Assembly: GCA_950295325.1 (NCBI GenBank)
Contig: OX485809.1
Coordinates: forward strand, 16,816,144 to 16,880,143
DNA from: Polytrichum commune
Lineage: Eukaryota; Streptophyta; Polytrichopsida; Polytrichales; Polytrichaceae
Length of the DNA stretch: 64,000 nt
Reading direction: 5' to 3'
In this document: one piece after another, positions 32,808 through 44,364 of the stretch
How positions within the stretch are numbered: the stretch's first letter is position 1
How the letters are laid out: the number at the start of each line of letters is the position of its first letter
The notes under the pieces: generated by a model
Seen by the model: the letters and a program-made list of their open reading frames with translations, nothing else
Told to the model about the DNA's origin: nothing
Databases searched by the model: none
Position numbers and translations under genes: made by a program

Positions 32808-34845
32808 CTTACATTGCTTATGGTGAATACTACAAGCTTGATGGATAGATCTATCTAACTGTGGTTTACTACTTACTAGGAGCCTAGTGTTTAGGTGATT
32901 TCCGGTGCGGAAGAAATTAAAAGGCCTTCCACCCGGTGAACCACACATTATGCAAACATATATCTCATTTAAAAAATTCCATGAGCGTATTGTTTAAAAC
33001 ATGCAATACGATGGTGTACATCATCTTTTCCTCAAGTAAATTATGTTAGATAATGGTCATTGGATGTACTCAGCTTGAAATGATACACAACACATAATAT
33101 GATGAAGTCATTTGTGAAAAATAAGAGAAACAGGTTTTCCCACCTCACAATGATCGAAATCATATCTACCATAGGTGTTGAAAAATGGCGGCCATGTTAG
33201 GATTATTTTTAACTATATACATTCAATGATTATGGCAAATACTACCACGGTAGATAGATCTATCTAAGTGTGCTTTACCATGTAGGCTAGTGTTTATGTA
33301 AGTTTGGTAGGGAGAAGATTGATAGGTCATTCACCCCAAGAAGTCCCTTATTAGGGTGAACCACACATTCAAACATATTCATTGCATTTTTGAAATTTTC
33401 ATGTTGTCCAACTGAGTTACAAATTTCATAACAATGTCATGAATAATTTCTTTCCCATGTCAATTATATTAGATAATGGTCTTTGGTTGTATTCAGCTCA
33501 TGGTCCATGTTACATAACATGATGAAGTCATTAGGGGTAAGCAATAAAAATAGGTCTTCATGAGCAATATCTCTTCCCTAAGAAATTACTTTTGACAAAG
33601 GCGATTAAGTGGAGTTAGCTTGTGGCCACCTCATTAAGTCTTTCAAACGATGTCATGAATATGATCCAACTTCTTTTTTTACAAAGTTTTTTGATAACAT
33701 TTGTGCATAATAAGATCCCATGAAATTACATGAGATGGTGGCCATTGGGTGGACTCATCTCACAACCATCTCATTTGGCAATCTTTACAAAAAAAAATGG
33801 CATGTCGTCCAACGGATTGTTCACAAACTTTCATGATGTGCATAATATTTTCCCCATGACATTATGTTAAACAATGGCCACTGGGTGGATCTAGATCGCA
33901 GACACAGGGTGGACATCCACCTTTCAACCCAATATTAGCCATTTTGCAATTAAGACAAAGTCACCATTGGGAAGGTGGGAAAACATCAAAGTTGTGTTTA
34001 ATTGGACAAGAGCAACTACATTGTTTTGAACTTGGTGTATCATGTCCTTGGTGTAACATTAGCTAGGAACTCTTCAATTCCAATGGACATAATCACACCA
34101 TGCCTAAGTGCCCATCCTCAACTTACATGTTCCCAAGACTACCAAACAACCACCAAACATTGGTGAGACCAGGAATAGGAGAAAAAAATACATTTGAACA
34201 TGTGTTTATCTAAATATCAAAATGAACATGGGACAAACAAACTATACATGATTGTACCAAACTATGAGACTCGAATTTATTTCATGTGTTTATTCCCTCT
34301 ATATGGTACCCAAGAACCCAATTTAGTGTTTAGGGTTTGGATGGAATGCATCAAACATGGTCAATACGTTTGCGTATGCACCACATATATAGCTCCATTT
34401 AACAGCTCTGTAGTGGTCCCACCATTTAAGCTCACTCCACACGGCTACTTGAAACTTCAAACAAGAAATTCAAAACAACTAGAGGATCCAAGTGACGGCA
34501 TCTTTTGAGAGTATTCAACAAACTCCCAAAATGTTTGACAATTCTACTTCAAAACCGGTAAGAGGCGGGCTTGACCCAAAAAACGAATGTCTCACACCTT
34601 ATTCTTGTTGACATTCGTAGAGGTGATCATTATATCTTTTGCATGTCCACTCCACTTTACATTGGACCCATATGACCAAATCTAGGCTCTTTTCATGCCA
34701 CGTTCCACATTGGTGTATGTTGGACTCCTTTTTCACATCCATGGATCCGTGTGACCATATATGAAATCACTGATACGTTATAATGACAACTTTCACATAT
34801 TCTAATACTAGTATTCATGTTTAGTTTGGAGCTATTGTAGAAGGT
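32808..34845. other. Gene-free DNA with diverged repeats of about 0.4 kb
   Basis: Two diverged units near 32840-33200 and 33240-33600 share AGATCTATCTAA, GCCTAGTGTTTA / GGCTAGTGTTTA, GGTGAACCACACATT, TTAGATAATGGTC and ATGATGAAGTCATT; weaker copies follow to about 33930 (GGTGGCCATTGGGTGGACT). The plus-strand 104-codon frame at 34194-34508 has no recognised domain. Confidence 0.45.
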
Positions 34846-35140
34846 TGTTTTTTGGGTAATTTTTTTGAGCCTGTTTTGAAAGTTGGGTGCAAATTTTGGG
34901 ACCTCGATCCTCTTCCCACCTCTCAAACTTTGAGAGGATTTTAGGGTTTAAAAAAAGGGTGCACCTGGGACCCGTTTTGTTCAACATCTCGGATCTGCCT
35001 CTGCAAGGCTAGTTTGGCCCACCCATCCTAATAGGACAAGCTAGAAAGTTGGTTTTTAATACATAGCCCAATACAACTCCTTGTGGATGGTAACTTAAGT
35101 ATTAAGAAAACTTGGGTGACTTTGTGTTGAGAGTTGGGTG
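34846..35140 (+). repeat. Dispersed repeat, copy a
   Basis: Runs from GAAAGTTGGGTG through GGGACCCG, CTCTGCAAGGCTAG, GGCCCACCCATCCT and TAGGACAAGCTAGAAAGT to ATTAAGAAAACTTGGGTGAC. Related copies are at 47310-47570 (same strand), about 60290-60540 (opposite strand) and, in part, 43665-43765. No terminal structure was identified; it could be a retroelement fragment. Confidence 0.65.
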
Positions 35141-35663
35141 TACCTCTTATCCATCCAACATTAAAATTAGGATTCCTATAGTTTTGTTGCCGATTCACTT
35201 CATATAACTTCAAGTGTAGTAATTTGGGGTCCTTGAAGCTAATTCCAATGTCAAATCAACTTCAAACAAATAACCTCTAAGATGCATACTATTGAAGGGC
35301 TTTATGTTGGACAAATGAGAGGTACATTTGTATACAATAATCTCCTCTCCCATGGCAATAGGTGGATAATGTTTCATGATTTACTGGATGTTGTGGTAGG
35401 CCCATAAAAAGAGGTAGACGTAACGCAAAATTAAATGTCGTGGCAATCATTAAATTGTCATTGGGTTCTAGAAACATTATGTAGCCATGGTGGGGATTTG
35501 AACCTGAACATATGTTGCAGTCCCTCAAAAGTATTCACTTTCACTTTACACTAAGCTTGAGGGCCCATCGATTGAAAATTTGGAAAAAAGAAGAAGGAAA
35601 GAAAGATGAATATGATATTGTCGTCAACATGAATCATGGTGTTGCTTCATTTTCAAGTTGGTC
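35141..35663. other. Intergenic, nothing recognised
   Basis: No coding region, RNA or repeat could be supported here. Confidence 0.3.
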
Positions 35664-36062
35664 TAAGGGCCGGTTCACACGGGGTCCCAAGTCCCAAGTA
35701 CTACTCATGTTAGCAAGTCTCAACATGAAGGCAAACTCCCAACTTTTCGAGCCTCAAGAAACCTTTAAAATATTGTTAAGTATCATTAACATTGGATCTT
35801 AATCATTTTATGCAAAAATATTCACGGGACTTGAGTTGGGCCTAGGTTTTTGCTCAACCCAACTCTCAACACAAGTCCCAAACCTCACCTCTAAAAGGTG
35901 TTGCCATGTAGGCATCCATGTCATACTTGGGACGTAGGACTTGGGACCCCCCTGTGAAGTGGTAAATCCCAATTTCCATGCTCTTAATAATCGAGATTGC
36001 ACATATTGACCTCAAGTGACTTGTGACTTACGAATTGGGACCCTGTGTGAACCGACCCCTTA
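35664..36062. mobile_element. TIR element with GGGCCGGTTCACAC-type ends
   Basis: The left end AAGGGCCGGTTCACACGGGG is the imperfect inverted repeat of the right end (GTGTGAACCGACCCCTT); TA flanks both ends and may be the target duplication. About 395 bp, non-coding. The right part contains several copies of a CTTGGGAC/GGGACTTG word. Confidence 0.65.
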
Positions 36063-36159
36063 ATCTACATACAATCTCGAAACATGCATTATGAAAATTA
36101 GAGGACCCCCGACGAATACTACCACTTGTAACACGAGTTCTGAGATTCTTTTACATAAT

Positions 36160-36275
36160 ATAACCAACACTTTCATGGTCTCTCGAGGCTCATAAGCTGG
36201 CGCTTTGCCTCCATGTTGGGACTTGTTGACATGAGTGGGACTTGGAACCCATGTGAACTGGCCCTTGGATATATA
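36160..36275. mobile_element. Second, inverted fragment of the GGGCCGG-type TIR element
   Basis: In reverse complement this starts CCAAGGGCCAGTTCACATGG and follows the left 110 bp of the element at 35664 (CCAAGTCCCACTCATG.., CAACATGGAGGCAAA.., GAGCCTCGAGA..). It is either a separate truncated copy or the inverted half of a composite 35664-36275. Confidence 0.6.
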
Positions 36276-36517
36276 TTTCATGGTCACAACTCTTGGTCCG
36301 TTTTGAAAGCAGCCCTTAAGGTGCTTACTCCTAGCTACATTGATTCCTCCACTTGCAACCATTTGAAGCCGCACATGCCTTTTACTTTCTTTGCGTTTGG
36401 ATCCATGTGCTAAAAAGATGGATCAATGCATTCAATGCAATATGATTTGATTAGGTGTTGTCAAACAAGTTGGGTGAACTTTGGGCTCAATCACACGGCA
36501 ACAAAGATGGTAGTCTT

Positions 36518-37027
36518 ATGCCCCCTCCCCACTTGACATTAGCTAAGCCTAAAAGTGGGTTCTTAAAAATGAGTGTTCACACCATCGACATTATCTAGTG
36601 CCGAGCCTAGTTGGCAAATGATGTGGCATGGCTTTAAAGTGGAGGTTTTAAGCTAAAACTACCAACCCTCCCATCGGTACGTAGACATGAGGCAAGAATG
36701 TAGGACCTCTAAAAGTGTTGCCTCCCGCCCTTGTGATTGGTTGCTTTTAGTCTTAGCTATGAGGGCACGAGGAGCTCCATTAACAAAAACCGATGGTAAG
36801 TATTAAGGCATTTGGGGATGGGACAAAAACTATCCAACATTCATTGGTTGGTAGATAAAGCAATGAACATGTGTGAAAACTACTTAACTAAAACCTACTT
36901 GACAATCTCCGGAGCAAGTTCTTGTAGGTGCATTGGGATAGCCGGACGTGTCCGCTATAACCAAGGGAGCTTTACCCGGGTTTTAGGGAAGTCTTTGGTT
37001 ATTTGCTAATGTCAAGTGGGGAGGGGG
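36518..37027. mobile_element. Tourist/Harbinger-like MITE, copy 1
   Basis: Left end TGCCCCCTCCCCACTTGACA.. at 36519 and right end ..TGTCAAGTGGGGAGGGGG at 37027 are inverted repeats about 25 bp long, flanked by TTA on both sides (36516-36518 and 37028-37030). The right end has lost its last two bases. About 510 bp. A 65-codon plus-strand frame inside recurs in the other copies because the DNA is conserved; it is not evidence of a gene. Confidence 0.8.
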
Positions 37028-37384
37028 TTAATTAGACAATTTTTTGAGAGTGATGCCTTTAGTTTGTGGCCAAATTCTAGCGACGACGCTTTTTTAGACA
37101 CTTGCAATTGTAAGTGGAGAACAATCCGATTATCAGAGACAAATTTCGTTACCGTGGTTATTGAGCAGCCATGGAAAATAGTGAATCACCAGTATTGGTG
37201 CACTAGATTAGGAGTAGAATGATTCTTGTGAATTTGTGAAAGTAACTAAAATGGGTTCAGATTGGCTAGTTGTGAAAGGGGTGGCCCAAAAAGGATGCAT
37301 TGATGAGGCCAGGTACAGTGATTGGATGGATAGGTCTTGTTTCACATTGGAATCATTTTTGGGTGCAAGTGAGTTAACCTTTTT

Positions 37385-37640
37385 GTGTGCATTCGTACAT
37401 TGAGTAGGATGTTTTGATGCTCGAATCCAGGGAGACTCTATTGTACATGTAGGGGGTTTGACTTACTTGTGTCTTTGAAAAATGTAACTAATTATTTATA
37501 GGGAATGAAATTATGAAACAACATGCATTCCTTATAATTTCTTGTACTCCATCTCTGAAAAATATTGCACAAAGTTCAAGCCACTCTTTTTGGACATATC
37601 AGCTTATTTTCACCCATTTCCTTATTTCTACCTTATGCCC
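37385..37640. repeat. Dispersed repeat shared with 4820-5050
   Basis: Matches the order of words seen at 4820-5050, including TATGAAACAACATGCATTC and a TTATTTTCACCC/TTCTACCTTA tract. Nature unknown. Confidence 0.5.
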
Positions 37641-39635
37641 TCCCATACTACACAATTGAGGGTAGAGGTTGCTATAACTAACACTCCACCCAAATCCAAC
37701 ACCTATGTATGCCTCCTAATCGCGTACCCTAAATACACCTTAAACCGTCCAAATGTCTTCGGCGCAAGGCAGTGACGAAGTTGGGTGAAAAGCATGGACA
37801 ATTCGGATACGTGGGATTGGTTTTAGACGGTAATGGGATTGGATTTGGGCAAACGTCAAATTGTAACTAAGGCAAATTACTCATACGTATCTATATAGAT
37901 CCCACATGCAAAAGTCATAAGGTCTTCATTTTTTTATTGGGAGTGTTGATTGAAGGTCAAATATTATATACACTAGGTCTTTTTAAAGTGACCCTAAAAG
38001 TGACGTTGCATTTGATATTTCTTCTCTTTAGTGTGGGCACTTATAAAGTGCCACCATATTGGGTGCGGAACACTTCAATTGATGTATTTGGGCAAAATAA
38101 AGTGTTTTACTATAGTAATGTCATTGGCGTGTATCTCTATGTGGGATTCAACCACCACTATTTGGCCAACACTTTCAAAGTGATCAATGCCTTTCAAAAA
38201 CTCAAGGTTGCTTGTCACACCTTGATGTCACCGTTGTTGAGTGCGAACATTGCATTTTGGATGTAATGTAAGTTTGAACACATGTTAAATAATTGTGAAA
38301 GATAATGCCATTGCACACTACACTAATTCTTAAATTTGTAGAATATCATTGTGTTATACTAAAATGTGCACCACATCAAACCATGCTTAGTAACTAAAGT
38401 AGTCACCACGGTAAGAGGAGAAAGAATGTAGCTTGCCAAATTGAACATGCAAGGATTGGTGGGAACAACCTTAGCACCAACCGATGTTTTATAAACAGAT
38501 GTGACGTAACACAAATGACCCGAACATGAAACCTTGTTCATGAGAGAGATAGGAAGGCTCTCTATGTTTAGGTGAATTGGAGACGAACATAAAACACATG
38601 ATGCTCATAAAGCCTGAAAAACACTTTGGAATCATCCATGGTGTGAATGTGAAAATCGGTCAAGCTCAACTCCCTTCGTGTTGACAAATTATTTCCTTTG
38701 ACAAGAGGCAACCTACGAGTCTTCAAGGGACTCACGCCACAATAGCTTTGCAAACCCCGAATCATGTGAGAAAACATTACAACTTTTCTTGTTTGCTCAA
38801 TGTGTTGAATGTACTTGCCAAGTAAACTATGCTAAGCAAAATACTAAACTCGTCTTGTGGTCTACTTTGAGATTCAAAGGTGCAATGACCACAAAAGGTG
38901 ACCAACAAGTGCAACTTGCTCAAATTGGTCATAACATTTGTCGTTGTCCTTGTGGTGGCGACCACAATTTGGGTGCATAAAACCCTCGTCAAGGCACAAG
39001 ATGACAATTATCACTATATTCCTTAATTTGAGACTTTCTCTTGTCTCAAATTAATATATGGACCACAACAACATGGTCTAATGTTTGGGTCGTCCTACCT
39101 AAACCATCTTGATATGAGTTCTTAATCGGGTTCTTGATATGAACACCCGCTTCAAAGTATTTGCATCTTACAACATTCTCCAATATCTGTGTGATTTTAT
39201 CCATGTTCTTATTTTTGTAACTGTCTCAAAATGCCGAAAAAGTCCCAAATTAACGAATATAGTGATCAATCATATCATCCTCCAATTACACCCAAAATAT
39301 TATGTGAATAGGTCTTTCGTTGAGGCCGTCAAGAACGACGAGCAAACACATCGTTCGGCTCCGAACATTGTCAAATGACATCAAACTAATTTCTCCAACA
39401 TTTTTCGCTCTATTTCGTCGACTTGGTGATTGGGCATCACACTTTTCATGTTGATATTATTGACTCGGGAAGCCCTTTGTTATGGGTGACTTGCGCAATT
39501 CCGGACCTCAATCTCGCTCCATGCCCTAACATGGTAATTAGACACAGCTTGGTTTGTACTCAGAATGTGAACTATTCTGTTGTATATGTCTATATATGCA
39601 CACGGGCCTGCAAAGAATGGTTGTTTGTTGCTATA
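37641..39635. other. Intergenic, nothing recognised
   Basis: Several short frames on both strands (for example minus 38359-38541, 38568-38777, 38777-39007; plus 37937-38266) lie close together and could be remnants of a decayed coding element, but no domain is recognisable. Confidence 0.3.
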
Positions 39636-39639
39636 ATTG

Positions 39640-39855
39640 GGGAGAACCGGCAGTTAGTTACAGATGAACTGGTTGAGTTTGAGAAATAACCGGTTGAAGT
39701 TCAAGACTGCAGGCAAATTACCGATCATTTTAGAGGAATCTGTGGAGGAATATACCCCGATTTAATGAAGGAAAACCGGAGGATGTCAACAACATGTAAC
39801 CGGTTGGACTTGCAAACACTCGGATCTCAACCGGTCATGCCCAAAAATCTCCCCG
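39640..39855 (+). repeat. AACCGG-rich dispersed repeat, copy a
   Basis: Shares with 55728-55905 the order GGGAGAACCG, TAGTTACAGATGAAC, AATATACCCC.ATTTAAT, GGAAAACCGGA.GATGTCAAC, ACCGGTTGGACTTG and CTCGGATCTC/CTAGGATCTC. Non-coding; possibly a retroelement remnant. Confidence 0.6.
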
Positions 39856-40011
39856 ATCACTGGTTTGTGGACAGTCTTGAAAGAAACATTTCAATTTTAT
39901 TGAGAATATGGGATGTCAATTTGTGACGTGGTTGTAGCGTGCATCAAATGATCTGTACGTTCTGACACAGAATAAATTTGTCCCGCTCGACTCATCAAAA
40001 CAATGCTCTCA

Positions 40012-40533
40012 TGCCCCCTCCCCACTGACTTTAGCTAAGCCTAAAAGTTGGTTCTAAAAACCCGGCCTTCACACCATCGACATTGTCTAGTGCCGAGTCT
40101 AGTTGGCAAGTGATGTGGCATGGCTTAAAAGTGGAGGATTTAATAAGTCTCAAGCACCAACCCTCCCATCGGTACCTAAACATGAAGCAAGAATGTAGGA
40201 CCTTTAAAAGTGTTGTCTCCCGTCTTTGTGATTGGTTGCTTTTAGTTTTAGCTATGAGGGCACGAGGAGCTCCATTAACAAAAACATATGGTAAGATAGG
40301 TGAACAGTAAGGCATTTGGGGATGGGACAAAAACTACCCAACATTCATTGCTTGGTAGATAAAACCATGAACATGTGTGAAAGCTACTTAACTAAAACCT
40401 ACTTGAAAATCTCCGGAGCAAGTTCTTGTAAGTGCATTGGGATAGCCAGGTGCCTCTGCTATAACCGAGAGCTCTTTACCCGATTTTTAGAAAATACTTT
40501 GGTTATTTGGTAAAGTCTAGTGGGAAGGGGGCA
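40012..40533. mobile_element. Tourist/Harbinger-like MITE, copy 2
   Basis: Ends TGCCCCCTCCCCACTGACTT.. and ..CTAGTGGGAAGGGGGCA, flanked by TCA on both sides (40009-40011, 40534-40536). 522 bp. Same internal blocks as copy 1 (ATGATGTGGCATGGCTTAA, GGCATTTGGGGATGGGACAA, AACTAAAACCTACTTG). Confidence 0.82.
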
Positions 40534-40539
40534 TCAGCT

Positions 40540-42600
40540 GGTTGCCTATTTGAATGAAGGCAAGGCCACCGACCCAGTGACTTGTGATACATCTCAACTC
40601 TGTGTTGGTTCACGACATCATGAAGCTCCACATCAAAGCCTTGAGGCCAAGACCGAGACCGTATTTGTTGGGAACGTTTTTTTGGGTATTCTTATAAGTG
40701 ACAATCATCGAATCGAGGAGTCATTACCATTACCTCGTATGTGAAGATTCACTATTATGTCATTCTTAATACCATTCGTCTTCCTTCAACAATGGGCTCT
40801 ATATAATTGCACACTTGTTCTTAGGTTACCAACTCCAACGTATGTCGTAACGTTTGTTGAGTCCTTGTGGGTGGGGTTTCCTTCCCAAGGAACACCGGTT
40901 CTTTCCTAGATTGACGGCATGTTTCTACGGAGTTCATAAGCATGAGTCTTCAAAAGCGTCTTATTTATGCCATCTTAAACCCTCTACTCAAAATAGTGAA
41001 CTTCATGTTTTCTTAACAAGGTTATGATGAAATTGAACACATGATTGATTGTAATATAGCGTCACCACAAGTTTGTGTTGACCTCATTTGCCTGAATAAG
41101 GTTTTAAAACAAACATTTGGTATAGGTGTAACTCTGCATTTCCTCGCCCAAGAGTGGGTGAGCCGAGAGGTCGAGATGGTGTGTTGGGGTTAAGCCACCA
41201 TGGCACTCCAAGTGTGTCTTTGTTGTCACAACTCATGAGAAGAAATGTAATTGAAGACGTCTTTGGACATATATTGTCTTGCCTTAGTGTTGGTGGAGAT
41301 GTGGCAGCCGGGCTTCTCTTCTTTGGATTGCCAAAGTCCCGAAATCTATTGCATGGGATTCAACGGGCTCACCATGACTTCCAACTTGGAACCGATGTTG
41401 TGTAACATATCCACTCCACCATGGTTGATATTCCTATACTACAACTCTTCAAGGTCTAAGGGGCTCAATGTAGGACCTATATACACAATTTCTTCGAGAT
41501 CTTACCAAGTTTGTAAATCATATCTATTACGATTATGGACTTGAAATTTTATTTAGTACATTATCTTGTGTTGAAGAGAAATTAAAACTATAGTCACACA
41601 TGACATGATTCAATGATCAATAGAGTGAGTATGTAATTCGCATTCAAGAGCAGTTAGGTTGATATATGAACATGAACCTTCAATTACATCAAGATTTTGA
41701 ACTATTCTCAAAATGTGCTTCATGTATGGGATAATTTTAGATAGGTTTCTTTTATGGATAAGTATGTAAAACTGAAGTTTTGTATCTCAAATAAATGTTT
41801 TGGTGCATACAAAGGCCCATATATATAGGACTTCTCAAACACTTAGGGGTTAACACTTTTCATTATGTTTGATACTAAAATTTAAATATGTGATGTAGTT
41901 AAAAAGATAATGCAAAGTCTTTATAACCACATGTCGAAGTAGTATAAAGTATAATGTAAAGTGAGTCCTTACCCAACGTGGAATTGGGGTGGAATTCTCA
42001 ATTATTGATATTCACTGTCTATATGGCAATTTACACCTTTGTCTAATTACAACTACACTCTTGCTTGTATCTAGTGTGGGCTTCATTATTTCGAAGCTTT
42101 TGCATTAATTTAGTTATCATATTTAGTGTGATACACACTCTATTAGAATGCCATAAAATTAAAGAAAATTAATGTAGTGTGCAAGATATTACAGTTCACC
42201 ATTTAATGTGGGCAAGAGCCCCCAAGCACACACTTAACTATCAAAAAAGTCTAGAATATACTTATTCACATCAAGCATTGGTGGCCTCTAGGCATGAGAA
42301 GTTTTTTTTTTTCAGATTTTAAAAGAAATTGTTCACTTTGAGACTAGTAGTGTTGATTTGCAAGGAGTGACGACCATGTGCAAGGGAGTGGTGGCTATGC
42401 AATGGTGGTGGAAGCCCACACAATGACTCGTGTGAACAACAATTATTTTAGTGAATCACTTTATTCCACACATAATAAACTTCATTTAAAGTGGGTCACC
42501 CTAACATGATGGCACATTGTTTAGGAGCCCATACTAGATAGTAGAAGAGTATAGTTTCAGTTTCAATCCTCCTATAATTTTGCTTCTAAACCTTAGATTT
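40540..42600. other. Intergenic, nothing recognised
   Basis: Frames at 41154-41405 and 41251-41544 overlap and have no known domain. A lone TATCATATTTAGTGTGA near 42117 resembles the CACTAAAT MITE end. Confidence 0.3.
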
Positions 42601-42667
42601 GACCCACCTCTATTATGGATACCATGCCCTAGCCATGTGTTGCCCAATTGGCAAGTGGCTACATGCT

Positions 42668-43100
42668 CAAGTTGGCAAATGATGTGGCATGGCTTAAAAG
42701 TGGAGGGTTTTAAGCCTAAAGTACCGACCCTCCCATCGGTACCTAAACTTGAGGCAAGAATGTAGGACCTTTAAAAGTGTCGCCTCCCACCCTTGTGATT
42801 GGTTGCTTTTAGTCTTAGCTATGAGGGCACTAGGAGCTCCATTAACAAAAACCAATGGTAAGATAGATGAGTAGTAAGGCATTTGGGGATGGGACAAAAA
42901 TTATCCAACATGTCATTGCTTGGTAGATAAAACAATGACCATGTGTGAAAGCTACTTAACTAAAACCTACTTGGCAATCCCCGGAGCAAGTTCTTGTAGG
43001 TGCATTGGGATAGCCGGACGCCTCCGCTAAAACTGAGGGAGCCTTACCCAGATTTTAGGAAAGACTTTGGTTATTTGATACAGTTAGGTGGGGAGGGGCA
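42668..43100. mobile_element. Tourist/Harbinger-like MITE, copy 3, left end degraded
   Basis: From AAGTTGGCAAATGATGTGGC onward the sequence follows the other copies and ends ..TAGGTGGGGAGGGGCA|TAA at 43100. The left 100 bp is degraded or replaced (a GCCCTAGCC remnant is near 42627). Its right end is 13 bp from copy 4. Confidence 0.7.
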
Positions 43101-43113
43101 TAATTGGGATAAT

Positions 43114-43631
43114 GCCCCCTCCCCACTTGACATTAGCGAAGCCTAAAAGTGGGTTCTTAAAAATGAGCGTTCACACCATCGACATTATCTAGTGCCGAGC
43201 CTAGTTGGCAAATGATGTGGCATGGCTTAAAAGTGGAGGTTTAAAGCCTCAAGCACCGACCCCCCCCCCCCCAATCGGTACCTAAACATGAGGCAAGAAT
43301 GTAGGACTTTTAAAAGTGTTGCCTCCCGCCCTTGTGATTGGTTGTTTTTTAGTCTTAGCTATGAGGGCACGAGGAGCTTCATTAACAAAAACCGATGGTA
43401 AGTATTAAGGCATTTGGGGATGGGACAAAAACTATCCAACATTCATTGGTTGGTAGATAAAACCACAAACATGTGTGAAAGCTACTTAACTAAAACCTAC
43501 TTGGAAATCTCCGGAACAAGTTCTTGTAGGTGCATTGGGATAGCCGGACGTGTCCGCTATAACCGAGGGAGCTTTACCCGGGTTTTAGGGAAGTCTTTGG
43601 TTATTTGCTAATGTCAAGTGGGGAGGGGGCA
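43114..43631. mobile_element. Tourist/Harbinger-like MITE, copy 4
   Basis: TGCCCCCTCCCCACTTGACA.. to ..GTCAAGTGGGGAGGGGGCA, with TAA on both sides (43110-43112 and about 43632-43634). About 518 bp; terminal repeats extend to about 25 bp. A C13 run at 43260-43272 replaces a shorter CCCTCCC tract of the sister copies. TWA target duplications and this layout are those of PIF/Harbinger Tourist elements. Confidence 0.85.
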
Positions 43632-44046
43632 TAACCAATGTACATAGCTTCATCCACCCTTCCTTGTAGGATAGAGTAGAAAACTGGATTTTGATAGGCA
43701 GATCCCACTCTTTTTTATCAGAGTAATTTAAGCATCAAGAAAACTTGGGTGACTTTATGCATAAATTATCCAACTCACGTTTTAGCCAACTCAATGAGAG
43801 CTTCATAGCAAGACTTTACAAATAACTCTATGGTGCGCAAATGTAGGGTGCAAACACTGGTTTTGGAGCAGCTTTCATATGGAGAGTAAACAATGTTGGA
43901 TACGGAAGACATTGGTGGCATAGTTGAAATCGACACAGGCAGCGTGGAAACATACATCCTTGACACCATTTATGAGTCCCTAACGCTGGCAGTAAGTCGA
44001 TTGAAAAAGAAAGAAAAACCAATGGATTTTGTATCTCTGGAGTACT
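43632..44046. other. Intergenic; includes a partial copy of the 34846 dispersed repeat
   Basis: 43665-43765 carries CTTGTAGGATA, AATTTAAGCATCAAGAAAAC and TTGGGTGACTTTATGCA, matching the 3' part of the repeat family at 34846 and 47310. No gene recognised. Confidence 0.4.
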
Positions 44047-44361
44047 AAGGTAGAGGGGCCCTTTCCCGCTCGAATTTCAGATTGGCATGTTCATTGGGGA
44101 GTTATTAAGGGGGAATCAATCTTGGAAGATGTGCAAAGTACATTGGAAATTGGACCAATTGGAATAATTAATTTTGGATTAATATTGAATTAGTTATGAA
44201 TTTTGGAAGGAGAACTCATAGGGGTACCCAAAACCACTCACCCCAAAAATGTACACCATGATTACATAGAAATTTGAGGTTGGAAGCTATAATGTACCTC
44301 TTGTTTGGATAGGTCTAGTGAGCGGTTTAAGGACCCGAGCGGGAAAGGGCCCCTCTACCTT
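44047..44361. mobile_element. 315-bp MITE with perfect 26-bp inverted ends
   Basis: Ends begin AAGGTAGAGGGGCCCTTTCC and are perfectly inverted for 26 bp. Candidate 3-bp target duplication ACT at 44044-44046 and 44362-44364. Non-coding interior. The superfamily is open: 3-bp duplications suggest PIF/Harbinger, but the ends are unlike the TGCCCCC family nearby. Confidence 0.82.
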
Positions 44362-44364
44362 ACT

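Noticed and set aside
38359..39007. Cluster of three minus-strand frames as a decayed transposase
   Set aside because: No recognisable motif; proximity alone is not enough.
36812..43611. A 65-codon frame (MGMGQKL..) repeated at 36812, 40316 and 43414 that looks like a conserved small protein family
   Set aside because: It lies inside three copies of the same MITE; conservation follows from DNA copying, and the frame reads through the right terminal repeat.
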